From positions 67,545 to 131,544 of the forward strand of contig JAUIKE010000001.1 in the NCBI GenBank assembly GCA_030430845.1: DNA of 64,000 nt. Direction: 5' to 3'. The position numbers and the translations under genes were made by a program. Under the pieces are notes generated by a model. That model saw only the letters and a program-made list of their open reading frames with translations. It did no database searches and was not told the origin of the DNA. Source of the DNA: Bacteroidia bacterium. Lineage in GTDB: Bacteria > Bacteroidota > Bacteroidia > Chitinophagales > Saprospiraceae. Positions 1 to 8,666 of the stretch are shown here, one piece after another (the first letter of the stretch is position 1; every line of letters begins with the position of its first letter).

Positions 1-161
1 AGGGGGAGGTATTCTTTTAAAATTTGAAGGGTTTGACGAACTCCATTCCCGGTGATACTTCTACAAATGGGGTAAAGGCGTTCGGCCAGCATATGTAAGA
101 GATGCCCGGTGCCTTCCCGGCCATCGAGGTCAGTAGTTTGTTCACCTAGAGAACTGTTCAT
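1..161 (-). CDS. DUF4910-like aminopeptidase-fold protein, 5' part only
   Basis: The first 53 codons of a minus-strand gene run off the left edge. The start is the ATG at 161-159. Residues of about 24-38 read LAERLYPICRSITGNG, which is the signature opening of the DUF4910/DUF2172 aminopeptidase-like family, whose members are often found in polysaccharide loci beside PIG-L deacetylases and sugar aminotransferases. The rest of the protein lies outside the window, so the metal-binding residues cannot be judged. It is divergent from the methyltransferase at 394, with 232 bases between them. The family call rests on this one motif and on context; the substrate is unknown. Confidence 0.72.
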   Translation of the reverse strand, partial: MNSSLGEQTTDLDGREGTGHLLHMLAERLYPICRSITGNGVRQTLQILKEYLP

Positions 162-393
162 ATTTATCGGAATTAACTGTTATAAGTACCCTGCAATATT
201 TTTGTCCCGCCGCTTTACACACTGAGTCAAAAAAAAGCTTAATTTGTGCTAGGCTCCTCAACGGAAAGGCAAATCAACAAGTGTTTTAGGCACTCAGCTA
301 TAGCTTCCGGAGCACAAGAACAAGGACCATCAAGTTTAACCTCTTGCTTTAAGTTTAATAGTTTAAATACTTTTTACTCAAAGATCCATACAG

Positions 394-1569
394 ATGTCAG
401 AAAGGTTAAAAGGAAAATGCCCATTATGCAAGTCCCGGGATGGAGTTCTATTTTTTGAAGCGGCCAATATTCCTGCCCAGGATGGTGTAGTCTGGCCAAC
501 GTTAAAACAAGCGAAAGAAGCTCCCAAAGGAAAAATTGAGTTGGTGTTCTGTAAAGTTTGTAATTGTATTTACAACCAAGCCTACGAGCACCAAAAAATC
601 ACTTTCCTTGATTACGATTTTTCGCTACACTACTCGGCCCTTTATCAGTCATTTAATGACCAGCTCACCTCTTATTTGATTGATCAGCACTTTCTGCATC
701 AAAAAACCATATTAGAGATTGGTTGCGGCCGCGGTCATTTTCTGATTGGTCTTTGCAAAAAAGGGAATTGCACCGGAATTGGTATTGACCCAAGCTATGG
801 AGATGCTCAGAAGCTCCCATATGATACAGACCAGGTCCACTTTATCAAGGACTTTTACCAGGCCGGTATCCTTCCCGAAAAAGTAGATTATATTATTTGC
901 CGGCATGTCATTGATGAATTGGAAGACCCCATCAAATTTATCAGTTTATTTCACGACAACCTCAAGGACGCTCCCGATGTCGGAATCTATTTAGAGGTGC
1001 CTAATGTTATAAAAACCTTTGAAAAAAAGCTTATCTGGAACTTGGGGTATGCCAAAAGATGGTGGTTTACACCGAAATCCCTTCAATATTTATTAAATGC
1101 CTCCAATTTCAAAGTCCTCCAATTCCAAACACTCCTACAAGAAGATTATCTCGGCATAGAAGCCGCGCCGGCTGCTTATGATCCTGCCTCCAATGTTCCA
1201 TCAGCAAACAAATTAATGAATACCTTATTTGATTTTTCAGCCTCTTACCAGAGCGAAAAAAAGAGGTGGTCCTCCTTGCTGGAACACTGGAAAAAACAGG
1301 GTTTTAAAATAGCATTGTGGGGAGCGGGAATGAGGGGGATCAATTTCCTTAGTACTTTTTCTTTTCATGATCTAATTACCAAGGTCGTCGATATCAACCC
1401 ACATCGACAAGGAAAATATTTGCCGGTCTCCGGATACCAGGTTCATGCCCCCGAAAGTATTCAGGAAGAATGGCCGGATATCCTTATCATTTCCAATGCT
1501 TCCTATGAAAAAGAGATCAAAACGCAGGCCATGGAATTAGGTTACAAGGGTGAATTTGAGGTTTTTTAA
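394..1569 (+). CDS. Class I SAM-dependent methyltransferase with N-terminal zinc-binding motif
   Basis: This 391-residue protein has the three-part layout of sugar methyltransferases of the Methyltransf_13/23/14 type. A cysteine cluster (C9, C12, C53, C56) probably binds zinc. A SAM-binding loop, ILEIGCGRGHF, lies at about 106-116. A C-terminal Rossmann-like part has ALWGAGMRG at about 307-317. It lacks the YHEHFSY catalytic motif present in the related gene at 4505-5791, so it need not be a C-methyltransferase of the TylC3/NovU kind. It is the only plus-strand gene in the polysaccharide locus, ends 10 bases from the stop of the converging aminotransferase gene, and probably has its own promoter in the 162-393 gap. 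The sugar substrate is unknown. Confidence 0.85.
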   Translation: MSERLKGKCPLCKSRDGVLFFEAANIPAQDGVVWPTLKQAKEAPKGKIELVFCKVCNCIYNQAYEHQKITFLDYDFSLHYSALYQSFNDQLTSYLIDQHFLHQKTILEIGCGRGHFLIGLCKKGNCTGIGIDPSYGDAQKLPYDTDQVHFIKDFYQAGILPEKVDYIICRHVIDELEDPIKFISLFHDNLKDAPDVGIYLEVPNVIKTFEKKLIWNLGYAKRWWFTPKSLQYLLNASNFKVLQFQTLLQEDYLGIEAAPAAYDPASNVPSANKLMNTLFDFSASYQSEKKRWSSLLEHWKKQGFKIALWGAGMRGINFLSTFSFHDLITKVVDINPHRQGKYLPVSGYQVHAPESIQEEWPDILIISNASYEKEIKTQAMELGYKGEFEVF

Positions 1570-1579
1570 ATGAAAAGAA

Positions 1580-2920
1580 TCAATGACTAAGTTCCACCCG
1601 GTTCCATTTTCGATATACCGGCTGAACAGATTGACCTTCCAGATATTGTTCGATGCCCTCATGGAGGGCTTTTTTATACACCTTAAAAGCCTCATAAAAG
1701 ATTTCGATGGTTTGGTCAATGTCTTTTTCTTTATGGGCATAACTAATCACCAGATTAGGCGCGATCACCCCCCTTTTTATTAATTCCTGAAGTAAGAGTG
1801 TTCGAAAGGGTTGCGAACTTTCCTTTTGCTCATTTTTGGTAGAATAAACCAAACAGACCGGGAATCCATGTATTCCAATATAATCCTGTAAGCCATGCTC
1901 TTGTATACACTTTTCTAAGCCCTCCTTTAATCTTGCTCCCTGAGCATTCATATGAGCGATGACATCTTTTTCTTTAAACACCTTTACCACCGCCATAAAG
2001 GCAGCCAGGGCATGATGCTCGGCTCCGTGGGTGGTAGATAGCAGAAAGACCCTTTCTTTTTCATGGTAAAGCCCTCCCAATTCCATAATCTCTTTTTTCC
2101 CGGCAAGGGCAGAAATGGCAAAACCATTACCCATCCCCTTACCAAAGGTGGAAAGATCGGGTGTTATGCCATAATAAGTTTGGGCCCCACCGATATCCCA
2201 TCTAAAACCGGTAATCATTTCATCAAAAATGAGGAGGGAGCCATTTTCATTACATAATCGTTGTAAAGCTGTAAGGAAATTAAGGTCTATGCGTTCATAC
2301 TTTTCAACTTCCATGATAAAACAAGCGATTTGGCCGGGATATTGGTCAAATAACGCTTGTACACTACTTATATCATTGTACTTGAACTGGAGGGTTAAAT
2401 CAGAAATCACCTTAGGAATGCCCGCATTAACGGCGGTTGTGCCGATAAACCAATCATCGATCGAAAAAAACGGGTGATCGCCACAAATAACAATGCGGTC
2501 ACGACCTGTATAAGCCCTGGCCAGTTTAATTGCAGCGGTCGTCACATCGGAACCATTTTTGGCAAACTTAACCATATCTGCCCCGGGAACCAGTTCTAGG
2601 AAAGTCTTAGCTGCCGCTAGTTCAATACAAGCAGGACGTGCAAAATTGCTTCCTTCCCACATTTGTTCGCAGGCAGCTGTTATAACATCCGGATACGCAT
2701 GACCAAGCGTAACGGCTCGTAGTCCCATACCATATTCTATATATTCATTGCCGTCAACATCCCAAACACGGCAGCCTTTGCCTTTTACTAAATACGGAGG
2801 ATAGTGCTCGGGGTATTGATCATCCCCTTTAGCATAGGTATGGCTTCCTCCCGGAATAAGTTTGTGGATTTCTGATTTAATATCCAGCGATTTTTGAAAT
2901 TTTTTTACTTCAGTATCCAT
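1580..2920 (-). CDS. Class III aminotransferase, glutamate-1-semialdehyde aminomutase-like
   Basis: A 446-residue PLP enzyme of aminotransferase class III. The PLP lysine is expected at K261 (STFGKGMGNGF), the aspartate that contacts the pyridine nitrogen at D233 (FDEMITGFR), and the phosphate-binding region near 119-127 (FAKNGSDVT). It resembles HemL but sits at the end of the nucleotide-sugar cassette, 3 bases after the PIG-L gene. A role in transferring an amino group to or from a keto-sugar or a small pendant group of the polysaccharide is therefore more likely than tetrapyrrole synthesis. That role is inference; the fold and cofactor are clear from the motifs. Confidence 0.85.
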   Translation of the reverse strand: MDTEVKKFQKSLDIKSEIHKLIPGGSHTYAKGDDQYPEHYPPYLVKGKGCRVWDVDGNEYIEYGMGLRAVTLGHAYPDVITAACEQMWEGSNFARPACIELAAAKTFLELVPGADMVKFAKNGSDVTTAAIKLARAYTGRDRIVICGDHPFFSIDDWFIGTTAVNAGIPKVISDLTLQFKYNDISSVQALFDQYPGQIACFIMEVEKYERIDLNFLTALQRLCNENGSLLIFDEMITGFRWDIGGAQTYYGITPDLSTFGKGMGNGFAISALAGKKEIMELGGLYHEKERVFLLSTTHGAEHHALAAFMAVVKVFKEKDVIAHMNAQGARLKEGLEKCIQEHGLQDYIGIHGFPVCLVYSTKNEQKESSQPFRTLLLQELIKRGVIAPNLVISYAHKEKDIDQTIEIFYEAFKVYKKALHEGIEQYLEGQSVQPVYRKWNRVELSH

Positions 2921-2923
2921 AGT

Positions 2924-3577
2924 TTAATACGTCATTTTTCGAAGATGAAAAGCTTCTGCATGCTTTTCGGAAGCCGCTGCTTCCAGGCCGCGTATGCGCA
3001 TCAGGGCAAGAAAGGTTTCGCGGTCAAACCAATGTTTTTGGTGTTGGCTGTTATAGCACTCAAGGAGGATGGCTATTTTTTTATCAACATACGGTTTATC
3101 CAACGGAACAAAAAAATTAGGGTGGCCCAGATCCCCATCGTATTTAGGTATCTCATATTCAAATATGAGATGGTTACGCCAGGTATTCCAGGTGAAATTT
3201 GAAAGTAATCGATGATCCTGATGTTGATCATCCCGGTAATGGGTAAAGATCAGGTCCGGATTGAAGCCTTTTTTTAATTCTTCGAAGGATTCTTTAATCT
3301 TTAAGCCTTCATAAGGTAAAAAAGCATCTCTGTAGGCATGTATTATTATCTCTTTGCTAGGTGCCTTTTCCAGAAATAACTGGGCGGCTTCCTCGGCCTC
3401 TTTTTTTCTATTTTCATTAGAAGCAAAAACCACCCATTTTATGTGTAAAATCGGATTTTCATCGATCAATCTAAGTATGGTCCCTCCACAACCAATCTCA
3501 ATATCATCACAATGAGCTCCAATACAAAGAATGTTCAGTCCTTTTGAAGCCTTATTATTTAATCTTATGGAGAGCAT
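2924..3577 (-). CDS. PIG-L family deacetylase
   Basis: PIG-L/LmbE-type zinc-dependent N-deacetylase. The open frame reaches back to 3667, but the family N-terminus (NILCIGAHCDDIEIGCGG) fits a start at the ATG at 3577, giving 217 residues and a 23-base overlap with the upstream cytidylyltransferase gene. The AHCDD motif and the downstream HYRDDQHQDH motif supply the metal and catalytic residues of the family. Members deacetylate N-acetylated sugars or sugar nucleotides. In this operon it lies between the cytidylyltransferase and the aminotransferase, so it may expose an amine on the modified sugar. The exact substrate cannot be read from the sequence. Confidence 0.85.
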   Translation of the reverse strand: MLSIRLNNKASKGLNILCIGAHCDDIEIGCGGTILRLIDENPILHIKWVVFASNENRKKEAEEAAQLFLEKAPSKEIIIHAYRDAFLPYEGLKIKESFEELKKGFNPDLIFTHYRDDQHQDHRLLSNFTWNTWRNHLIFEYEIPKYDGDLGHPNFFVPLDKPYVDKKIAILLECYNSQHQKHWFDRETFLALMRIRGLEAAASEKHAEAFHLRKMTY

Positions 3578-4394
3578 GTTTTTCTTTTGAATCGTTTGAA
3601 TAAAAGGCTGCTTCCCCGGACTCCCATACCTTCCATGGAGTGAAGCCTGAATTTTCCATATCGTCAAGCTTCATTTTGTCTTTAAAAGTATCCATTTGTT
3701 GCCAAAAACCACTGTGGTGATAGGTCCTCAGCTTCTGAGTATCAATGAGTCTTTGGAAAGGCTCCAGAACCAATTCCTCTCCGTAGTTGATGTAATCAAA
3801 AATCTCTTTTCTAAAAACAAAGTATCCGGTATTCAACCACATATGTGTTTCGGCAATAGGAAGTATGGAGGTAACTTTCCCATCTTTATCAGCCAGCACC
3901 GTATGAAAGCTTTGGTTCGGTTTATAAGTCATAAATGAAGCGACATACTCCGGTGATTTTTGAAATTGATCTATCATGGAAGGAAGGTTCATGTCCGTTA
4001 AGCCATCGGCATAATTGGCCAGGAACATGTCCTCCTCCTGAAGATATTCTTTTACCCGAACCAGGCGCATACCGATATTAGAATTTTTACCCGTATCCAC
4101 AAAAGTGATTTTCCAGTCGTGTATATCTGAGCAGATAAGGTCAATATTTCTCCCCTTGCTCAGAACAAAGTCATTGGAAATGGTTTCATTATAATTGACG
4201 AAATATTCCTTTATCTTATCCCCTTTATAACCAAGGCAAAGGATAAAATCCTTATGTCCGAAATGGGCATAATATTTCATAATATTCCATAAAATAGGAC
4301 GATAACCAACATTTACCATAGGCTTGGGAATAGTTTCAGAGTAATCTCTCAATCGAGTCCCTTGTCCGCCACAAAAAAGTACTACTTTCATCAC
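3555..4394 (-). CDS. rfbF: Glucose-1-phosphate cytidylyltransferase-like sugar nucleotidyltransferase
   Basis: A 279-residue nucleotidyltransferase of the RfbF type, which makes CDP-glucose from CTP and glucose-1-phosphate. The N-terminal signature GGQGTRLRDYSETIPKPM (residues 9-26) includes the catalytic arginine and the lysine that contacts the sugar phosphate. ANYADGLTDMNL near residue 127 is the usual metal-binding aspartate region. The length is slightly above the roughly 257 residues of classical RfbF. It is followed in the operon by PIG-L (overlap 23 bases) and preceded by a C-methyltransferase with a 110-base gap. No CDP-glucose 4,6-dehydratase is obvious nearby unless the SDR at 6356-7441 has that role. 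The symbol denotes family membership. Confidence 0.82.
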   Translation of the reverse strand: MMKVVLFCGGQGTRLRDYSETIPKPMVNVGYRPILWNIMKYYAHFGHKDFILCLGYKGDKIKEYFVNYNETISNDFVLSKGRNIDLICSDIHDWKITFVDTGKNSNIGMRLVRVKEYLQEEDMFLANYADGLTDMNLPSMIDQFQKSPEYVASFMTYKPNQSFHTVLADKDGKVTSILPIAETHMWLNTGYFVFRKEIFDYINYGEELVLEPFQRLIDTQKLRTYHHSGFWQQMDTFKDKMKLDDMENSGFTPWKVWESGEAAFYSNDSKEKHALHKIK

Positions 4395-4504
4395 AATTTG
4401 TTTTTTGGTTAAAAATTAGGAGATAGTTTAGAAAGTCTTTCATTTTAATGAATGAACCGGTTCAAACTTTTTGGGTGAGGCTACGGCCAGTAAGTTTAAT
4501 CTAT

Positions 4505-5791
4505 TCAATAAGGCAAAACCGTTACTTCCGGAATAGGAATGACAAACTTCCCTCCCCATTCTTTAATATGCGACATTTGCTGACTGATCTCTTTTTTCAA
4601 ATTCCAGGGTAAGATGAGTACGTAGTCAGGCTTGGCTTCATTAATGGCTTCCGGTGCATAAATCGGGATGTGGGTGCCCGGTAGAAAATTGCCCTGTTTA
4701 TGCGGATTTCGATCTACGGTGAAATCCAAAAAATCAGTGCGGATGCCGCAATAGTTCAAGAGGGTGTTGCCCTTTCCCGGTGCACCATAACCAATTACGG
4801 TTTTTCCCTCCCTTTTCGCTTTGATTAAAAATTCAAGCAATTTGCGTTTTGTTTCTTTTACTTTTTCTTCGAATTCCGCATAAAACTCCAGGCTTTCGAA
4901 GCCCAGGGATCTTTCTCGCTCTAACAAGGCTATGGCACGGATGCTAACAGGCTTGGAGTTATCCGCCGTATGTCGACCATAGATGCGCAAAGATCCGCCA
5001 TGTGTTGGTAATTCTTCAACATCAAAAAGGGTAATCTCATGGTGTGCAAAGATCCGGTTGACAGCGACAAAGGACAGGTAGGAAAAGTGCTCGTGATAGA
5101 TGGTATCAAACTGGTTTTCTTCTATCAATCTTTGCAAGTGGGGAAATTCCATTGTGATTACTCCTCCTTCATTCAACATTATTTTCATGCCCTCCACGAA
5201 ATCGTTGATATCCGGCACATGGGCCAATACATTGTTGCCCAACAACAGATCCGCCTTTCCATATTGATCAGCCAGTTCTTTGGCGGTTTGAGTACCGAAA
5301 AACCTAACTTCTGTGGGCACGCCCTTATCCCTGGCCGCAGCTGCTACATTAGCTGCCGGATCTACTCCTAAAACGGGGATTCCTTTTTTGACAAACCACT
5401 GTAACAAATAACCGTCATTACTAGCGATTTCAACTACCTGTTTTTCCGGACCTAGTCCAAATCGATCGCACATCTTCTCCGTATACTGCCTGGCATGCTC
5501 CAGCCAGCTATCGGAATAAGATGAAAAATAAGCATACTCTTCTGCGAAGATCTCATCAGGAGTGGCAAATTCCTCTAGCTGCATCAGCCAGCAATGATGA
5601 CAGATATAGGCATGGAGCGGATAAAACTTTTCCATATCGTTTTGGTGCTCCGGCTTAACGTGTTTTTGACAAAGCGGAGACATCCCAAGATTGACGACGC
5701 TGTATTCCAATGGTTTCGAACAAAACCGACAGTGACTTTCTGTCTCTTTTTTGCTCGGAACCTGTCGCAATGATTTAGCTAACTGTTCCAT
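4505..5791 (-). CDS. Sugar C-methyltransferase, TylC3/NovU type
   Basis: A 428-residue SAM-dependent C-methyltransferase acting on deoxy-keto-sugar nucleotides. The N-terminal zinc site is C21, C24, C64 and C67 (CRFC and CHHC). The SAM loop VVEIASNDGYLL lies at 119-130. The catalytic motif YHEHFSY is at 232-238, as in TylC3 and TcaB9. The C-terminal Rossmann-like domain has VIGYGAPGKGNTLL and a DRNPHKQG segment. All family hallmarks are present, so it should be active. It acts with the neighbouring RfbC-type epimerase and SDR, probably making a branched 3-C- or 5-C-methyl sugar. The position of methylation is not determined by sequence alone. Confidence 0.88.
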   Translation of the reverse strand: MEQLAKSLRQVPSKKETESHCRFCSKPLEYSVVNLGMSPLCQKHVKPEHQNDMEKFYPLHAYICHHCWLMQLEEFATPDEIFAEEYAYFSSYSDSWLEHARQYTEKMCDRFGLGPEKQVVEIASNDGYLLQWFVKKGIPVLGVDPAANVAAAARDKGVPTEVRFFGTQTAKELADQYGKADLLLGNNVLAHVPDINDFVEGMKIMLNEGGVITMEFPHLQRLIEENQFDTIYHEHFSYLSFVAVNRIFAHHEITLFDVEELPTHGGSLRIYGRHTADNSKPVSIRAIALLERERSLGFESLEFYAEFEEKVKETKRKLLEFLIKAKREGKTVIGYGAPGKGNTLLNYCGIRTDFLDFTVDRNPHKQGNFLPGTHIPIYAPEAINEAKPDYVLILPWNLKKEISQQMSHIKEWGGKFVIPIPEVTVLPY

Positions 5792-5826
5792 ATTTTTTTT
5801 TTGAGGTATAGAAAAGAAAGGCTTAC

Positions 5827-6399
5827 TTAGCGGTCTTTTGATGTAGGCTGGAGGGCTATTCCTGCAAAAGAAGGTCCTAATGCCTCCTGGTTCCGGTCTT
5901 TATCGGATACCACGGTTGCCGGCAATGGCCAGTTGATACCTACAGTGGGATCATTAAAGCTAAAACCACCTTCCGATCTAGGTGCATAAAAGGCCGTATG
6001 ATGATAGATGAGTTCCGTATTATCTTCGAGGGTCTGAAAGCCATGAGCGAACCCCTCGGGCACATAAATCATGCGCATATTTTCCTCCGATAACTCTAAA
6101 CCTATATGTTTCAGAAAAGTAGGTGACCCTTTTCGAAGATCAACAATTACATCGTATACGCGGCCCCGGATGCATCGGATCAGTTTAATCTCAGCATGCG
6201 GTGGATGCTGGAAATGCATTCCTCTGACGGTCCCTGTTTCTTTTGTGCGGGAATGGTTAAATTGGACGAATTCCCGATGATGCCCAATGGTTTCAAACTC
6301 GCGTTGGCAGTAGGTTCGAGCGAAGAGTCCCCGCTCGTCGCGGAATGTCTCCAGCTCAATAATGTATGCTCCCGGTAAGCTGGTTTGTTGAAAGATCAC
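5827..6399 (-). CDS. rfbC: dTDP-4-dehydrorhamnose 3,5-epimerase family protein
   Basis: A 190-residue cupin epimerase of the RfbC/RmlC family. The N-terminus (LPGAYIIELETFRDERGLF) matches the family from residue 8, which supports the start at 6399 even though it overlaps the upstream SDR gene by 44 bases. The catalytic histidine is H62 in VRGMHFQHPP, and the later YVPEGFAHGF and YHHTAFYAP segments form the rest of the active site. No rmlA, rmlB or rmlD lies in the window, and the neighbours are CDP-sugar and C-methyltransferase genes. The substrate may therefore be a C-methylated 4-keto-hexose nucleotide rather than the rhamnose precursor. The symbol indicates family only. Confidence 0.88.
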   Translation of the reverse strand: MIFQQTSLPGAYIIELETFRDERGLFARTYCQREFETIGHHREFVQFNHSRTKETGTVRGMHFQHPPHAEIKLIRCIRGRVYDVIVDLRKGSPTFLKHIGLELSEENMRMIYVPEGFAHGFQTLEDNTELIYHHTAFYAPRSEGGFSFNDPTVGINWPLPATVVSDKDRNQEALGPSFAGIALQPTSKDR

Positions 6400-7441
6400 G
6401 TTTGTGCTTTAAATGTTGATCAATTTCTCCCTCATGAATCAGTTCTCTGATGACATTGAGTCTGATAAGTTCTGATTGGTGGAAATGGGCATCCTTAAAA
6501 TCGATGGACCTGAGTCCGTCTATCAAACCTTGGACGGTGCTTTTCAGATCATATTGTGGCTGATGGTCGGGTGCCAATTGTTCGAAGAGGTCAAAGTTTA
6601 CCCGGTAAGAACGTTTATCGGGCGCGGCATTTTGATTGATCGAAACTTCTACGCCGGGAAGTAATGCTTGGGTTTCCAAAGCCAAATCTTTGATCTGGTA
6701 ATTCCAATGGTTGCTTCCTGTATTCATCGTTAGAAAGCTGCCGCCATTGTCGATGGTTCGCTCAATTCCCCAGCGCATGGCTCTTGACATATCCAGTACA
6801 TTTATCAGTGGCCGCCAGGGGGTGCCGTCACTGAGTATAGTGATTTTCCCGGATGTAACGCCCCCCGCTACAAAATCGTTTAATACCAGGTCCAACCTCA
6901 ATCGTTCGCTCATCCCGCAAGCAGTCGCAAAACGGAAACAAGTCACCTGGAAATGCTCGTCTGCTAGCTTTTCAAGGGCTTCCTCAGTGTAGATCTTAGA
7001 TTTGGCGTAAGCCGTCAATGGGTTTAATGCGGAGCGCTCTGTTCGGGGAGTATCTTCAGCAGAACCATAGACACTACAACTGGAAGCAAAAACAAATTTT
7101 TTCACACCTTGCCGTTTTGCCATTTTTGCTATCTCAACAGTAGCTTTGTAATTAATATCCAGAGTAGGTTCTTCAAAGCGATTGCCAATTGGGTCATTCG
7201 AAATAGCTGCCAGGCTTACTACCGCATCCACTCCTTCCAGTATGCCCTCTGGAAATTGCCGGACATCCCCATAATATTGAGCATCCATAAAAGAATCCGG
7301 GCTTATCCATTTGCTGGTGATGTGTTTGGCGAAGTATCCTATGTCGAAGCCGAGCAGTGTGGCCTGAGGATGATTTTTTTTAAGTTCTTTAACAAGCCCG
7401 GGACCAACATAGCCCAGGTTGCCGGTGATCAAAATTTTCAT
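6356..7441 (-). CDS. NAD-dependent epimerase/dehydratase (extended SDR)
   Basis: A 361-residue extended short-chain dehydrogenase. The nucleotide-binding motif GNLGYVGPG is at residues 7-15, FASSCSVYGS carries the active-site serine region, and YAKSK is the YxxxK catalytic pair. Such enzymes epimerise, dehydrate or reduce sugar nucleotides. It is the first intact gene of the nucleotide-sugar cassette after the decayed SGNH region, overlaps the RfbC gene by 44 bases and is probably translationally coupled to it. It could be the missing 4,6-dehydratase step or a late 4-ketoreductase; sequence inspection does not separate these. Confidence 0.86.
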   Translation of the reverse strand: MKILITGNLGYVGPGLVKELKKNHPQATLLGFDIGYFAKHITSKWISPDSFMDAQYYGDVRQFPEGILEGVDAVVSLAAISNDPIGNRFEEPTLDINYKATVEIAKMAKRQGVKKFVFASSCSVYGSAEDTPRTERSALNPLTAYAKSKIYTEEALEKLADEHFQVTCFRFATACGMSERLRLDLVLNDFVAGGVTSGKITILSDGTPWRPLINVLDMSRAMRWGIERTIDNGGSFLTMNTGSNHWNYQIKDLALETQALLPGVEVSINQNAAPDKRSYRVNFDLFEQLAPDHQPQYDLKSTVQGLIDGLRSIDFKDAHFHQSELIRLNVIRELIHEGEIDQHLKHKRDLSTNQLTGSIHY

Positions 7442-7627
7442 CTAATCATGTTTTTTATTTGATAAAGAGGAGACCTGATTAAGGATTAAACAGGAAACTA
7501 ACTACACGAAATAAAGCATAAATTACCCTAGTACATAGGAGTGCATTAATTGGTTATAATTGCTTACCAATTTTTTGACACCCAGTACGGGCCCGTATGG
7601 GCAGGCAGGGGTTTACACTGTTTTTGT

Positions 7628-8275
7628 TCACGTTAAATTATATTTAAGCTTAGTTTTCATAAGCAGCAAAAACCGGTAGTAAATCAATGAACTCCATTTC
7701 ATTTTGGAGGCAAAAAACAGACAAACCATTTCCAAATACCAGGTAGATTTTTCGATATTATTCAATGTGAATACAAGTTTATAGCCACTGGTATCAGCCC
7801 TCAAATAAGGACGGTATTTATCACGGTAGACTTCATTTAATCGTTGTGGAAAATCATCATCATCAAAATCGTTACCAGGGAAGACACTGAATATCAACAT
7901 ACCATGCTCAAATTCACTAACCAGACTTTCGTAAATCAAGCGTACCTGAGTTGATCCGACTCCTTAAACACCAAAATTTAAATACTCCTGGTTCATTTTT
8001 TTTCTAAAATATCAGAAAACCGATCAGTCGTATCACCCCTCCCCCTCTATAAAGGAATCGCCCAATATTACTATTCGGTCCAAGCAATTCTGACATTTTT
8101 TTTGCCTGCTTTTATCTCTAGCTACATACTCATTGTAATAATTCAGTACTATAAAACAGGCAGTACTCATTAGGAACTGTTTATTAGGCAGGTGCCAGAC
8201 ATCAAAACGGGATGGATATCTCCACTCTGGGAACTTGATTGGTATGATATCATGGGGGGAAGTACTTGAAACTAT
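7628..8275 (-). pseudogene. Decayed SGNH/GDSL hydrolase of the carbamoyltransferase module
   Basis: Reading leftwards from about 8275, three pieces of one protein can be joined. The first ends in DRIVILGDSFIEGEG, which contains the GDS nucleophile motif of SGNH hydrolases (codons at 8062-8054). A run of four C at 8036-8039 (plus strand) breaks the frame; with one base fewer it continues GDTTDRFSDILEKK and MNQEYLNFGV. An in-frame TAA at 7966-7964 then interrupts FGV-GVGSTQ, after which VRLIYESLVSEFEHG and FSVFPGNDF run on to a stop at 7628. The C-terminal half of the usual 350-400-residue protein is missing and the N-terminus is unclear. One frameshift, one nonsense codon and truncation make it non-functional. 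SGNH proteins normally follow SxtJ in this module. Confidence 0.8.
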
Positions 8276-8299
8276 TTATCAGAATATTTCTAGTGCTGA

Positions 8300-8662
8300 T
8301 TACCACATATTCTCCAAATCTTCTTTCTTATACTGATGATTGCGATTTATGAAGGTTGACCCATTCGTTCGCTTCAATTGCAGCATGTTTTTTTTTCCCA
8401 GGCGGGTAAGCAGGGCAAGGGGAAACAAAAACACGAAAAAAACGATGCCCAGCAATATCCGGGTATTGATCCACCCTAATACCTCAGCAATTTTAAACCA
8501 TACCCATTCGACTCCTTTACCCAGAATGGGGAATACCATCGAAAATACACCTATCAGGGTAGCGACCAGGACGAAGGTATCATTTTTAAAAATATAAGAC
8601 AAGACCAGAAGGCCCAGTACAATGATCAAAATGGTCGAAGTAGTAGACGGTTTGTTTTTCAT
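8300..8662 (-). CDS. SxtJ family membrane protein
   Basis: A 120-residue membrane protein with three hydrophobic stretches, at about residues 9-27, 29-48 and 65-84, and a charged C-terminal tail. An in-frame ATG exists further upstream at 8719, but the ATG at 8662 lies 4 bases after the stop of the DUF5989 gene and begins a normal N-terminus (MKNKPSTTST), so I use it. SxtJ proteins of unknown function accompany carbamoyltransferases in polysaccharide and saxitoxin-type clusters. Here it follows the carbamoyltransferase and DUF5989 genes in the same tight operon, and the pseudogene of an SGNH hydrolase follows it. It may help present or anchor the carbamoylation machinery; that is inference. 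Confidence 0.8.
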   Translation of the reverse strand: MKNKPSTTSTILIIVLGLLVLSYIFKNDTFVLVATLIGVFSMVFPILGKGVEWVWFKIAEVLGWINTRILLGIVFFVFLFPLALLTRLGKKNMLQLKRTNGSTFINRNHQYKKEDLENMW

Positions 8663-8666
8663 GGTA

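Noticed and set aside
246-458. 70-residue plus-strand frame before the first methyltransferase
   Set aside because: It overlaps the methyltransferase start in another frame, has no recognisable pattern and lies in the divergent promoter region.
4453-4464. Perfect 12-base palindrome TGAACCGGTTCA
   Set aside because: Single occurrence in the window, short, no flanking promoter; may be chance.
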